Positions 18,725-27,944 are shown, counted from the first letter of the stretch. The stretch: 64,000 nt of DNA from Rhodospirillaceae bacterium (GCA_020638595.1 JACKIG010000016.1:57769-121768), one strand, 5' to 3'. The notes: a model not told the origin generated them from the sequence alone. Made by a program: numbers and translations.

Positions 18725-19396
18725 CTATCCCAGCCTGTAGCCGGCACCGCGCACCGTGTGCAGCAGGGGCGTTTCGGCGTCCCGGTCGATCTTCTGGCGC
18801 AACCGGCTGATATGCACGTCGATGACGTTGGTGCGTGGGTCGAAGTGGTAGTCCCACACCGCTTCCAGGATCATGGTGCGCGTCACCACGTGGCCGGCGT
18901 GGCGCATCAGGTATTCCAGCAGCTTCAGTTCCCGCGGCAGAAGCGCGATCGGCTGGCCCGCGCGCGTCACCGTACGCGACAGCAGGTCCAGCTCCAGGTC
19001 CGCCACCTTCAGGCGCGTTTCGGGCTGGGCGGTTCCACGGGTGCGCCGGGTCAGTGCCTCCAGCCGCGCCAGCAGCTCGGCGAAGGCGAACGGCTTGGTC
19101 AGGTAGTCGTCGCCGCCGGCGCGCAAGCCCGACACCCGGTCGTTGACCTTGTCCATGGCGCTCAGGATCAGCACCGGCACCACATTGCCGCTCTTGCGCA
19201 GGGCCTCGATCAGCGACAGGCCGTCCAGTCCCGGCAGCATGCGGTCGACCACCAGGGCGTCGTAGTCCTGGCTGGCGGCCATGAACAGGCCGGTGGCGCC
19301 GTCGCCGGCGTGGTCGACGGTGTGGCCGCTCTCGGTCAACCCCTTGCTGAGATAGCGTGCGGCCTCCGCATCGTCCTCGACGACCAGCACACGCAT
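18725..19396 (-). CDS. OmpR-family response regulator
   Basis: This 223-residue protein has a receiver domain with VVEDD at the start, the phospho-acceptor Asp51 (VVDRMLPG) and the conserved Lys in LTKPF. A winged-helix DNA-binding domain follows (about 125-223), with VIDVHISRLRQKID and the terminal TVRGAGYRL. It is the partner of the kinase that begins 20 bases downstream. It lies 33 bases after the large TRAP permease gene, so transporter and regulators may share a transcript. Confidence 0.94.
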   Translation of the reverse strand: MRVLVVEDDAEAARYLSKGLTESGHTVDHAGDGATGLFMAASQDYDALVVDRMLPGLDGLSLIEALRKSGNVVPVLILSAMDKVNDRVSGLRAGGDDYLTKPFAFAELLARLEALTRRTRGTAQPETRLKVADLELDLLSRTVTRAGQPIALLPRELKLLEYLMRHAGHVVTRTMILEAVWDYHFDPRTNVIDVHISRLRQKIDRDAETPLLHTVRGAGYRLG

Positions 19397-19429
19397 GGTC
19401 GCGGCGGCCTCCCCTCCCGTCTGCTGTCG

Positions 19430-21007
19430 CTAGCCGAACAGCGCCCGCGGCAGCCAGGTGCCGATGATCGGGAACAGGTAGATCACGAAGATCCCGATCA
19501 CGTTGATTATGACGAACGGCGCCACGCCGCGGTAGATGTCCAGCGTCCGCACTTCAGGTGGGGCCGCGCCGCGCAGATAGAACAGGGAAAAGCCGAAGGG
19601 CGGCGTCATGAACGAGGTCTGCAGGTTGATGGCGATCATCACGGCCAGCCAGATCGGGTCCGTGTCCATCAGCAGCAGCACCGGGATGACGATCGGCAGG
19701 ACGATCACCGAAATCTCGACGAAGTCGAGGAAGAAGCCCATGACGAAGATCAGGGCCATGACGAAGAACAGCGCGGCCGCCTGCCCGCCCGGCATGTTGG
19801 TCAGGAACGCCTCCACCCGCACATCGCCGCCGAGGCCGCGGAACACCAGCGAGAAGATGCTGGCGCCGATCAGCATGGCGAAGATCATGCAGGTGACGAC
19901 CATGGTCTGGCCGACGATGGCCCCCAGAACGCCCGACCGCAGCGCCCGCCACAGGCTGACCAGTACGCCGTAGGCGACGAGCGCGCTCAAGCCCGCGGCA
20001 AGCCAGATGCCCAGCCGTTCCGCCTCGGTGCCGATGGCCGCGCGCCCCAGGCGCAGGTCCAGGAACTGCGTCATCACCAGCATGGCGACGATCCCGACGG
20101 CCGCCAGCATCGTGGGGATGCGGCTGGCCCCGGGTGCGAACCGCTGGCCGGCCAGGATCAAGGCACCGACGGCACCGACGGACGCCGCCTCCGTCGGCGT
20201 CGCCACGCCGCCCAGGATCGACCCCAGGACGGCGACGATCAGGATGATGGGCGGCATCAGCACCCGCAGCAGCCGGCCGGTGGACACGCGGTCCTGCGGT
20301 GCCCGCGGCGGCAGCGCCGGCGCCCGCGACGGCCTGAGCCAGGCGAACAGCAGCAGATAGGCGATGTAGAGCCCGACCAGCATCAGCCCGGGCACCAGCG
20401 AGGCGGCGAAGATCTGCCCGACGCTGATCGTCTCGACCGAGAACAGCCCCTGGGCGAACTGCGCCTGCTGATAGCCCGACGACATCACCTCCGACAGGAT
20501 GATCAGCATGGTGGAGGGCGGGATGATCTGGCCCAGCGTCCCGGCCGAGCACACTGCGCCGGCCGCCAGCTCGCGCGAATAGCCGTTGCGCAGCATGGTC
20601 GGCAGCGCGATCAGCGCCATGGTGACGACGGTGGCGCCGACGATGCCGGTGGACGCCGCCAACAGCGCACCCACGATCGTCACCGACACGGCAAGTCCGC
20701 CGCGCAGGCTGCCGAACAGGCGCCCCATCTCCTCCAGCAGCTCTTCGGCCAGCTTGGAGCGCTCCAGGATCACGCCCATCAGGACGAACATCGGGATCGC
20801 CATCAGGACCTCGTTGGTCATGATGCCGAAGATGCGGGTGCTGAAGGCCCGCATCAGCGCGATGTCGAAATGCCCCGTGGCGTTGCCGATCAGGGCGAAG
20901 GCGATGCCGATGCCCGACAGCGTGAAGATGACCGGGAAGCCCAGCAGGATGCCGGCGCACAGCACGCCGAACATCACCAGGTCCAGGTTGTCGAGGATCA
21001 GGCTCAT
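19430..21007 (-). CDS. dctM: TRAP transporter large permease (DctM type)
   Basis: The 525-residue, highly hydrophobic protein matches TRAP large permeases, which drive Na+-coupled uptake of organic acids or related solutes. Typical motifs are ALLAASTGIVGATVVTM near residue 100 and TPTEAASVGAVGALI in the middle. It carries longer loops than the 430-residue classical DctM, notably a segment in the middle third. Its ATG overlaps the small-subunit stop by 4 bases (ATGA), so the two are translationally coupled. The binding-protein gene lies upstream, with a REP-like element in between. Confidence 0.93.
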   Translation of the reverse strand: MSLILDNLDLVMFGVLCAGILLGFPVIFTLSGIGIAFALIGNATGHFDIALMRAFSTRIFGIMTNEVLMAIPMFVLMGVILERSKLAEELLEEMGRLFGSLRGGLAVSVTIVGALLAASTGIVGATVVTMALIALPTMLRNGYSRELAAGAVCSAGTLGQIIPPSTMLIILSEVMSSGYQQAQFAQGLFSVETISVGQIFAASLVPGLMLVGLYIAYLLLFAWLRPSRAPALPPRAPQDRVSTGRLLRVLMPPIILIVAVLGSILGGVATPTEAASVGAVGALILAGQRFAPGASRIPTMLAAVGIVAMLVMTQFLDLRLGRAAIGTEAERLGIWLAAGLSALVAYGVLVSLWRALRSGVLGAIVGQTMVVTCMIFAMLIGASIFSLVFRGLGGDVRVEAFLTNMPGGQAAALFFVMALIFVMGFFLDFVEISVIVLPIVIPVLLLMDTDPIWLAVMIAINLQTSFMTPPFGFSLFYLRGAAPPEVRTLDIYRGVAPFVIINVIGIFVIYLFPIIGTWLPRALFG

Positions 21008-21543
21008 CGCGGGTCGATGGCGACGGCGGGCAGCAGCAGCGTGCTGAGCGATTTGAGCCCCAGGGCCAATCCCTGCAACAGCACCAGCACCGCGAACAGG
21101 GGGATCAGCGTCTTCAGCACGAACAGGGCCGGGATGCCGCCGACGGAAATCGGGCCTTCCAGGATCTGCCACGACGCGCGCACGAAGTTCCAGGTGTAGA
21201 AGAGGATCGCGACGCAGGTCGGCACCAGCAGCGTGACGACGCCGAACAGGTCGACCGCGGCCTTCCGTTTCGCGCTCGCCTCGCCATAGAAGATGTCGAC
21301 GCGCACATGGCCGTCGACCAGCAGGGTATAGCCGGCCCCCAGCATGAACAGCGCCGCATGCAGGTACAGAACCGATTCCTGCATGGCGATGAAGCTGGTG
21401 CCGAAGACATAGCGCAGCACGACGACGGTGATCTGTACCAGCAGCATCGCCACGGCCAGCCAGCGCGCACCGTGCCCGACGAAGCGGTTGACCGCATCAA
21501 GGCCGCGGCCCAGCGCCTCAAGCCTTCGCGCCAGGGTCAGCAT
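21004..21543 (-). CDS. dctQ: TRAP transporter small permease (DctQ type)
   Basis: A 179-residue protein with four predicted membrane helices and the DctQ-type stretches VVVLRYVFGTSFIAMQE and LVDGHVRVDIFYG. It forms the membrane complex with the large permease whose start it overlaps. The 209-base gap to the upstream binding-protein gene contains an inverted REP-like pair. Confidence 0.92.
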   Translation of the reverse strand: MLTLARRLEALGRGLDAVNRFVGHGARWLAVAMLLVQITVVVLRYVFGTSFIAMQESVLYLHAALFMLGAGYTLLVDGHVRVDIFYGEASAKRKAAVDLFGVVTLLVPTCVAILFYTWNFVRASWQILEGPISVGGIPALFVLKTLIPLFAVLVLLQGLALGLKSLSTLLLPAVAIDPR

Positions 21544-21595
21544 GGGCGACCGGTTCCGGCGCGTGTGAACCGCCTAGCGGCAAGGCCGGCACGCC

Positions 21596-21693
21596 GTCCC
21601 GGGAGGCCCCCGCCTTCGCGGGGGCGACGGGATTGTTGAAAAGAATCAAACACTCATCGTCATCCCCGCGAAGGCGGGGATCTCCCAGGACAG
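21596..21693. repeat. REP-like inverted pair between TRAP genes
   Basis: Two related arms in opposite orientation: CCCCCGCCTTCGCGGGGGCGACG (shortened here to its core CCGCCTTCGCGGG) on the left, and CGTCATCCCCGCGAAGGCGG on the right. They are separated by about 28 bases of lower G+C. The same family occurs near 47.4-48.0, 53.1 and 58.1 kb. It lies between the binding-protein gene and the permease genes, where the hairpins could protect the upstream message. Confidence 0.8.
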
Positions 21694-21752
21694 TGCGCGG
21701 CGTCCGACACGAGAGGGTCCCCCCTCACGTCAGCGTCCACGATTTCCCGCGA

Positions 21753-22853
21753 TCAACCGGGGAACGTGTAGTCGAGGGCGCGGGCGTTGAGGATGCCGCC
21801 GGTCGAATACGGCATGTAGCTGACCATGCTCGTCCGGTAGGTCAGGAAGCTCTCGACGATGCGGCGCACCAGCTCGTCCTCGTTCTCCCGCATTTCGGCG
21901 ATCACCTCGCCGGCGGCATTGCCCAGCGCGATTTCCACATCCTCGGGCATCTTGCGCACCTGCACGTCGTGCTCTTCCACAAGCTGCTTCAGGGCGATGG
22001 CGTGGTTGGTGTTGTATTCCGTCGTCACTTCGCCGTAGAGCGACTGGCAGGCAAAGGCGATGACCTGCTGCAGGTCGGCCGGCAGGGCGTCATAGGCGGC
22101 TTTGTTGACGCCGCATTCCTCCGCCGAGGACGGCTCACCGATCCCGGGCCAGTAGTAGTAGGGCGCGATCTGGTAATAGCCGAGCGCGCTGTCCGACCAC
22201 GGACCGATGAACTCCCCGGCATCCAGGGCACCGCTTTGCAGCGCCTGGAACATGTCGGCCCCGCCCATGGCGACCACGGCGGCGCCAAGCTTGGCCAGCA
22301 TCTCGCTGGCCAGGCCGGCGGTGCGGAAGCGCAGGCCCTGGAAATCGTCGACCGAGTGGATCTCGTTGCGGAACCAGCCCGCCCATTGCGGCCCGCTGTT
22401 GCCGCACAGGAACGCCTTCATGCCGAAGCGGCCGTAGATTTCGTCATAGAGGGCCTGCCCGCCGCCATGCAGCATCCAGCCCTGCTGCTCTTCCGCCGTC
22501 AGGCCGAAGGGCTGGGATCCGAACAGCAGGATGCCGATGGACTTCGACCCCCAATAGGCCGGCACACTGTGATAGAGCTGCGCGGTGCCGTCGGCGACCG
22601 CGTCGAACACGCCGCGGCCCGGCACCAGTTCCCCGGCGGCGCTGACGGTGACGTTCAGCCGCCCGCCCGACAGCGCCGTGATACGCTCCGCCAGCTTGTT
22701 GGCGGCAATCCCCGGCCCCGGCAGGTTGCGCGGCCAGCTCGTGACCATGGTCCAGTCCTGGCGGTCCTGCGCGATGGCAGGTGCCGGCAGTGCCGACGCG
22801 GCGACGGTGGCGCCGGCAACGGTCGAGGCGGAGAGAAATCGACGACGGTCCAT
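21753..22853 (-). CDS. TRAP transporter substrate-binding protein with Tat signal
   Basis: This 366-residue protein opens with MDRRRFLSASTVAGATVAAS, a twin-arginine signal ending at an APAIAQ-type cleavage site, so it is exported folded. The mature part matches DctP-like TRAP binding proteins (TMVTSWPRNLPGPG; QGLRFRTAGLASEMLAKLG; QALQSGALDAGEFIGPW), of the branch that includes 2-oxo-acid and mannonate-type receptors. The ATG at 22853 follows AGGGGG. It is the first gene of a unit that continues with the small and large permeases. The exact ligand is not deducible. Confidence 0.92.
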   Translation of the reverse strand: MDRRRFLSASTVAGATVAASALPAPAIAQDRQDWTMVTSWPRNLPGPGIAANKLAERITALSGGRLNVTVSAAGELVPGRGVFDAVADGTAQLYHSVPAYWGSKSIGILLFGSQPFGLTAEEQQGWMLHGGGQALYDEIYGRFGMKAFLCGNSGPQWAGWFRNEIHSVDDFQGLRFRTAGLASEMLAKLGAAVVAMGGADMFQALQSGALDAGEFIGPWSDSALGYYQIAPYYYWPGIGEPSSAEECGVNKAAYDALPADLQQVIAFACQSLYGEVTTEYNTNHAIALKQLVEEHDVQVRKMPEDVEIALGNAAGEVIAEMRENEDELVRRIVESFLTYRTSMVSYMPYSTGGILNARALDYTFPG

Positions 22854-23061
22854 TCGGAAAACCCCCTGTTCTTGGGTCGACGGGAGACGATGCCAGGGCG
22901 GCACGCAGAAAGCCATCTTGGCGCGCCCGGGCAGAGGCGCCCGGCGCCGCGCGGCAGGGGTCGCATTATCCGCCGATGTGCGGATGGTCGCTAGTCGGGT
23001 TTTGGCGCCGCGGATGGCGTGCACCGTCGCCGGTGCGCCAGGCGATTGCAGCAGGCAGGCC

Positions 23062-24081
23062 CTATTGCGCCAACAGGCGCAGGTCGGGCGTTTCCTCGAT
23101 GACGATGCCGACACCGCGGATCACCGCCAGCGCCGGGGTTTCCGCAAGGGCGATGGGCAGCCCGGTGGCGGCGTACAGCGCCTGATCCAGCCCCTTCAAC
23201 AGGGCGCCGCCGCCCGCCAGCACCAGCCCGCCGTCGACCAGGGCCGTCGCCTGCTCCCGCCCGACACGGGCCAGGGTCAGCAGCAAGGCGTCGACCAGTG
23301 CGGAGATCGGGGCCGCCAGGCAGTCCGCGATCTCGCGCTGGTTGACGGTCACTTCGCCCGGCTTCTGGTCGGCGACGTCGAACCCGCGCACGGTGGCGCT
23401 CTCGCCGTCGCCATCCTGGGGCATGCGCGCCACGCCGATGCTGCGCTTCAGCCGGTCCGCCGTCGGTTCGTCGATCAGCACGCTGTGATTGCGCAGGATT
23501 TCCGCGATCAGCGCCTGGTTCATGTGGTCGCCGCCGACGCGCACGGTGGTGGATTCGATGATGGCGCCTTCGGCCAGCACCGCGATCTCGCTGACCCCGG
23601 CGCCAAGCACCGCGATCAGCTGCGGCGTCTCTTCCACCACCGGCAGGCCGGCCCCGATGGCGGCGGCCAGCGGCTGTTCGAACAGGTAGACCCGCCTGGC
23701 GCCGGCAGAAATCGCCGCGTCCTGCAGCGACTCGCGCTCCACGGCCGTGCTGCCGGCGGGCGCCGGCATCACCAGCCGCACGGATCGCTGGAACAGCCCG
23801 CCGACGCCGATCTGGCGCATCACCGACTTGATCTGGGCCGCTGCCGCGACGACATCGGCGACCGCGCCGTTGACCACCGGCCGGACCGCGCGCACCCGCC
23901 CCCCGGGGGAGCCAAGCAGGCGCTGCGCCTCATCGCCGACGGAATGGACCTTCGGCCGCCGTTCGGCCGTCAGCCCGACCATCGTCGGCTGGTCGACGGT
24001 CACGCCCTCGCCGCGCACGTAGAGGCGCGTGCGTGCGGAGCCGAGATCAAGGGCGAGAGTCTCGCTGCGAAAACCAATCAC
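23062..24081 (-). CDS. Divergent MreB-like actin-fold protein
   Basis: At 339 residues it has MreB length. It keeps the first phosphate motif (ALDLGSARTRLYV) and other MreB segments (FEQPLAAAIGAGLPV; RVGGDHMNQAL). The second phosphate motif, normally DIGGGTT, reads VLGAGVS and so lacks its catalytic Asp. ATP hydrolysis and polymerisation are therefore doubtful. No mreC, mreD, pbp2 or rodA follow, which argues that this is a second copy rather than the shape-determining gene. The GTG at 24081 puts the N-terminus where MreB proteins start. Confidence 0.75.
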   Translation of the reverse strand: MIGFRSETLALDLGSARTRLYVRGEGVTVDQPTMVGLTAERRPKVHSVGDEAQRLLGSPGGRVRAVRPVVNGAVADVVAAAAQIKSVMRQIGVGGLFQRSVRLVMPAPAGSTAVERESLQDAAISAGARRVYLFEQPLAAAIGAGLPVVEETPQLIAVLGAGVSEIAVLAEGAIIESTTVRVGGDHMNQALIAEILRNHSVLIDEPTADRLKRSIGVARMPQDGDGESATVRGFDVADQKPGEVTVNQREIADCLAAPISALVDALLLTLARVGREQATALVDGGLVLAGGGALLKGLDQALYAATGLPIALAETPALAVIRGVGIVIEETPDLRLLAQ

Positions 24082-24333
24082 GGGATTAACATGCCATCGC
24101 CGGGCGGTCCGGTTCGCTTGCGCTTTGCCCCCGGCGGTCGGCCGCAACACTAGGCGAGGCTGCGCCGCACCTCAACTGCCCCTTGCCCCTCGTCGCCCGT
24201 GCCGCACCCCCCGCACGGGCGCCCGGGCAGCAGCCGGCGCGGCCACGTGACCGTTTGCCTTGGGCACGCGCGACGGGGTAATCAAGCGGCGGCGGTGGTC
24301 TGTGAACAAGGCGGTGGCCTCGGGATGACAGGC

Positions 24334-25455
24334 ATGAAGGCGAACCGGCTGGTCCGTTGCCTGATGGCGCTGGTCTGCGCGGCGGGGGCCGGTGGTTGCG
24401 CCGGGCTGGGGGACGGGACGTTCCTGGGCGACAGCCGCTCGGCAGAGGCCGTGATCGCCGACCGCCTGCTGCTTGAGGCCGCGGATCAGGGCCGACTCGA
24501 ACATGCCATGTTCGCGCTGGAGCTTGGTGCCGACGTCGACGCGACCGAGCGGAACCTGGACCGCACGCCGCTGATGCTGGCATCCGACCATGGGTTCGAA
24601 CCGATCGTCCAGCTGCTGCTGGCCATGGGCGCCCATGCCGACACGCAAAGCGAGGAAGGCTGGACGGCGCTGATGTATGCCGTCAACGGCGGGCAAGCCG
24701 CCATCGTCCGCCAGCTTCTGGCCTCTGGCGCCGATCCCGAGGCCACGGACCCCCAGTCGGGCTTCAGTGCCCTGATGCTGGCGTCATTGCTGGGCGACGT
24801 CGACACGATCGCCGCCCTGGCCGGCGCCGGTGCGGACGTCACCCGCCGGGCGGGGGACGAAGGCGACACGCCGCTGGTGCTGGCGGCGGCCAATGCCGGC
24901 ACGCGCGCCCCCCTGGCGGTCGCCGAACTGCTGGTCCGCGGGGCGGAGATCGAGACCCCCAACGACGGTGGCGTCACCCCGCTGATCGCCGCGGTGCTGG
25001 CGGCCAACCTGGACACCGTGCGGCTGCTGCTGGACGAAGGGGCCGCACCGGACAGGCAATCGGACGAGGGCCATACCCCCCTGGGCCTGGCCTGCCTCGC
25101 CGGCAACCCGGCACTGGTCGAGGCCCTGCTGCTGGCCGGCGCCGACCCTGACCGGCGATCGGCGGGCGGCGTGGCACCGCTGCTGCTGGCTGCCAGCGGC
25201 GGCCACAGGGAGGTCGCGGCCCTGCTGGTCGATGCCGGGGCAGGCGTGGATTCGGTCGACCCGATCCAGGGCCGGACCGCGCTGATGCTGGCCGCGGGCC
25301 GGGGCGACGCGGAGATGGTCGACCTGCTTCTGCACCTGGGGGCCGATGCCGGGCTGGCCGGCGCGGACGGGATGACCGCCCGCGCGATCGCCCAACGCCA
25401 GGGCTATCGCGACGTCCTGCGGCTGCTGGACGGGTCCGGCTCGGCCCAGCTCTAG
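24334..25455 (+). CDS. Ankyrin-repeat lipoprotein
   Basis: The first 25 residues form a lipoprotein signal with a lipobox-like AGGC, so the protein is probably anchored in the envelope. About ten ankyrin repeats of 33 residues follow, for example RTPLMLASDHGFEPIVQLLL and WTALMYAVNGGQAAIVRQLL, running to the C-terminus. Ankyrin repeats bind other proteins; the partner is unknown. The ATG at 24334 gives the better signal peptide, and an ATG at 24325 adds three residues. It stands between the divergent MreB-like gene and the convergent CDGSH gene. Confidence 0.85.
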   Translation: MKANRLVRCLMALVCAAGAGGCAGLGDGTFLGDSRSAEAVIADRLLLEAADQGRLEHAMFALELGADVDATERNLDRTPLMLASDHGFEPIVQLLLAMGAHADTQSEEGWTALMYAVNGGQAAIVRQLLASGADPEATDPQSGFSALMLASLLGDVDTIAALAGAGADVTRRAGDEGDTPLVLAAANAGTRAPLAVAELLVRGAEIETPNDGGVTPLIAAVLAANLDTVRLLLDEGAAPDRQSDEGHTPLGLACLAGNPALVEALLLAGADPDRRSAGGVAPLLLAASGGHREVAALLVDAGAGVDSVDPIQGRTALMLAAGRGDAEMVDLLLHLGADAGLAGADGMTARAIAQRQGYRDVLRLLDGSGSAQL

Positions 25456-25482
25456 CCGGGCGATCGGCCGCGGCCGGCGCGA

Positions 25483-25728
25483 CTATATCCGGTTATGCGT
25501 CCCGTCGCAGAGCGGCGGCTTGCCGGTCTGCTTGCAGCAGCAGAAGGCATAGCTGCGCGTGCGGGTTGCCACGAACTCCCGCGGCGAAAGCCCCGTGCCG
25601 GCATGCGATCCGTCACAGAAGGGCTGGGACTTGCTGCGCCCGCAGGCGCACCACCAGACCGTTTCGCCTTCCTTCAGCTCCACCACCATCGGGGCGGTCG
25701 CCGCCACTACCGGCTCCGCGGGTTTCAT
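25483..25728 (-). CDS. Double CDGSH iron-sulfur domain protein
   Basis: An 81-residue protein with two consecutive CDGSH signatures: CACGRSKSQPFCDGSH and CCCKQTGKPPLCDGTH. Each supplies three Cys and one His for a redox-active [2Fe-2S] cluster. This is a compact bacterial tandem-CDGSH protein resembling the core of mitoNEET relatives. Roles in iron-sulfur transfer or redox balance are assumed for the family. It ends convergently 27 bases from the ankyrin gene. Confidence 0.9.
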   Translation of the reverse strand: MKPAEPVVAATAPMVVELKEGETVWWCACGRSKSQPFCDGSHAGTGLSPREFVATRTRSYAFCCCKQTGKPPLCDGTHNRI

Positions 25729-25821
25729 GCCAGGCCCCTCCGCTTCGTCTCACATGCGCGCGCACCTGAGCTTAACCTGCCTAAGGTTTGTGCGAATAGC
25801 CCTTGTCTTTGACCTGAGTCA

Positions 25822-25840
25822 CTGCCCGGTTACTGGGCAG
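25822..25840. promoter_or_regulatory. Short inverted repeat CTGCCC-N7-GGGCAG
   Basis: A perfect 6-base-arm inverted repeat lies in the 165-base region between the divergent CDGSH and DUF465 genes, about 54 bases ahead of the latter. No T-run follows, so an operator is likelier than a terminator. It is short enough to arise by chance in this G+C-rich DNA. Confidence 0.3.
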
Positions 25841-25893
25841 CGCCCTAATCTGATCGGTGGTCCAAAAACGATCAAATGTGGAGTGCAACGCCG

Positions 25894-26139
25894 ATGATTC
25901 ACGAAGTCCATGACCTGCTGCATGAGCTTCCGGAGCACGCCGAGCGGATCCGCATGCTGCAGGCCCACGACGAATCCTTCCGCCAGGACCTGGAAGCTTA
26001 CGATCTGCTCGACCGCGACATCCAGGAAGCTGAGATGCGTGGGACACCCTTGGACGACATCCACTTCGAGTGGCTGAAGAAACGGCGATTGGCGCTGAAG
26101 GACGTCCTGTTCAGCCGCATCTGCATGGCGACCGTCTGA
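25894..26139 (+). CDS. DUF465/YdcH-like small protein
   Basis: An 81-residue, highly charged helical protein matching the DUF465 (YdcH) family. The characteristic pattern is an early helix (HELPEHAERIRMLQAHDESF) and a late helix with EWLKKRRLALKDVLF. Function is unknown; family members are common in proteobacteria as single genes. The ATG at 25894 is chosen because homology begins at MIHEVHDLL. Confidence 0.82.
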   Translation: MIHEVHDLLHELPEHAERIRMLQAHDESFRQDLEAYDLLDRDIQEAEMRGTPLDDIHFEWLKKRRLALKDVLFSRICMATV

Positions 26140-26234
26140 CGCCGGCGCCCGCGGGCCGGGCGACGCGCAGCGACCGCACTTCCCGATCCGGCGCAAACCC
26201 GCCGGCGGCCGGACGGCCGGGTCAACCGACCGGG

Positions 26235-27944
26235 TCAGTCCGGATCCTCGACCGGCATGGGTGGATCTTCCTGCCCGTCCGGCAAGGGTGGTTGTTCCTC
26301 CTCCGGCATGGGCGTGTGCCAGAACAGGCGCGGCGCTTCGATCGGGCCTTCCAGGCGCAGCACCGTAGTCGGGCTGCGCGACGATGGTGCGGTCATCTCG
26401 GCCGACACCCGCTGTGCCGGCAGATCGATCTGCCCGTAGCCGACCAGCGTTTGCTCGCCCGCCTGCAAGCGGGCGTCGCGCAGGCTGATGACGCCGTCGG
26501 CGGCCGCAATCGTGGCCTCGAACAGCTGGAACGGCGTATCCAGCAGGCGCCCGCTGGCCCCTGTCGCCATGTCGATGCCGGCGATCCGCCCGTCGGCGAT
26601 CGCGATCGTCCCCTCGCCCGACAGCCCGACCAGCGCCTCCGCAACCGAATGCGCCCGCGCCGTCGCCGTCAGCCTGGCCGTGACCTCCCCGGTGATGCCC
26701 ACCCGCGGGGCCAGGGCGTCCCAGACCGGGGCCATCGCAAGGCCGGCCACCCGGACGTCGACCGCGAAGGCCGGCGGTATCCGCCCGGCGTCGACCGCGC
26801 CGCTCAACGACACCTCTCCCCCCGCCATGTCGATCGGCGCCACGGATAGGTTGATCTGGTCGCCGCTCTTGATCGCATGGGCCTGCACCCCGGCCAGGGC
26901 AAGCTGGCCCGCCGTCAGCTCCGCGATCCGCAGCTCCACATCGGCATCGACGGCGGCGAACAGCCCCAGATCCACGGTCGCCTGCCAGTCCACGCCCTCG
27001 AAGGCTGTCGCGATCTGCTCATCCGTCAGCCGGTCCAGGGCGATCCGGCCCGCGACGTGCGGGCTGCCGTCGGCGAGATCCAGCGACAGGTCGGCCGAAC
27101 CCGCAAGGGCATCCGCCTCGAAGGTGACGTCCTCCAGGTCCAGGCGCCCGGGCAGGTGGCGGATGCCGCCCGACAGGGTGGCGCGGCCCGGCGTCAGCCG
27201 CTCGGGCAGTGCCGGCAGGGACAGCCAGGCGATCAGCCGCCCCACCGACGGCGTCGACAGCTCGATATCCCCCACCATCTCGCCCGCCCCCTCGGCGGCG
27301 ACCGTCCCGACGAACCGCCCCTGCCCGGGGGCGGCGGCAACGGTGATGGCGACCGGAACGCCGCTGCCGTCCGACAGCCGGCCCTGCCGGTTCAGCGACA
27401 GGGTGAAGGCCACGGCTTCGCCCTCCAGCAGGCCATTGCCGTCCACGGCATAGCCCCCGTCCGGCGCAGCCCTGCCGGTTGCCGCGATATCCGACAACAG
27501 CGCCCCCTGGCCGTCCGCCCCAAGCACGCGGATGCGGCCGTCCACCACGGCGATCGGCGGGGTATCGCCGTCAAGCGCCAGCACCGTCGCCAGGCCCATG
27601 GCATCCTCCGCGGTCAGCGTGACCCGCGGCCGGCGCAGGTGCAGCGCCCGGACCGGCCGCCCGCCGAACAGCCAGGCCAGGGGCGCCAGCTCCGCCTGGA
27701 CCTGCGAAACGGCGACGTCCGGCCCCTCGCCTTCCAGCCCGACGCTGTCGACGGTCACGGTCGGCCACGGCCACAGGGCCAATGTCGTCCGCCCGGTGAC
27801 GATCGCCGGCCGGCCCAGCGACCGCTCCACCTCGGCGACGAAGCGTGCGCGCAGGGCATCCTCCGGCACCATCCGCAGGGCAAGCAGCCCCGTTGCGGCG
27901 GCCAGCACCAGCAGGCATCCCAGGAGGACGAGAGCGCGGCGCAT
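26235..27944 (-). CDS. AsmA-family envelope protein
   Basis: This 569-residue protein has one N-terminal membrane helix (ALVLLGCLLVLAAATGLLAL). A long beta-rich periplasmic region follows, of the AsmA type: LGRPAIVTGRTTLALWPWPT near the N-terminus, and GLSGEGTIAIADGRIAGIDM in the C-terminal AsmA domain. AsmA-like proteins are bridge-like lipid-transport proteins of the Gram-negative envelope. It ends in a low-complexity Pro/Glu tail. It is divergent from moaA with no operon partners. Confidence 0.87.
   Translation of the reverse strand: MRRALVLLGCLLVLAAATGLLALRMVPEDALRARFVAEVERSLGRPAIVTGRTTLALWPWPTVTVDSVGLEGEGPDVAVSQVQAELAPLAWLFGGRPVRALHLRRPRVTLTAEDAMGLATVLALDGDTPPIAVVDGRIRVLGADGQGALLSDIAATGRAAPDGGYAVDGNGLLEGEAVAFTLSLNRQGRLSDGSGVPVAITVAAAPGQGRFVGTVAAEGAGEMVGDIELSTPSVGRLIAWLSLPALPERLTPGRATLSGGIRHLPGRLDLEDVTFEADALAGSADLSLDLADGSPHVAGRIALDRLTDEQIATAFEGVDWQATVDLGLFAAVDADVELRIAELTAGQLALAGVQAHAIKSGDQINLSVAPIDMAGGEVSLSGAVDAGRIPPAFAVDVRVAGLAMAPVWDALAPRVGITGEVTARLTATARAHSVAEALVGLSGEGTIAIADGRIAGIDMATGASGRLLDTPFQLFEATIAAADGVISLRDARLQAGEQTLVGYGQIDLPAQRVSAEMTAPSSRSPTTVLRLEGPIEAPRLFWHTPMPEEEQPPLPDGQEDPPMPVEDPD

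Noticed and set aside
18758..21199. An 813-codon plus-strand frame opposite the response regulator and TRAP permease
   Set aside because: It is a His/Gln/Arg/Asp-rich shadow of real minus-strand genes, typical of third-position G+C in this genome. Similar long shadows at 105-2138, 3683-5179, 5785-8073, 44854-45900 and 45573-47174 were dropped for the same reason.
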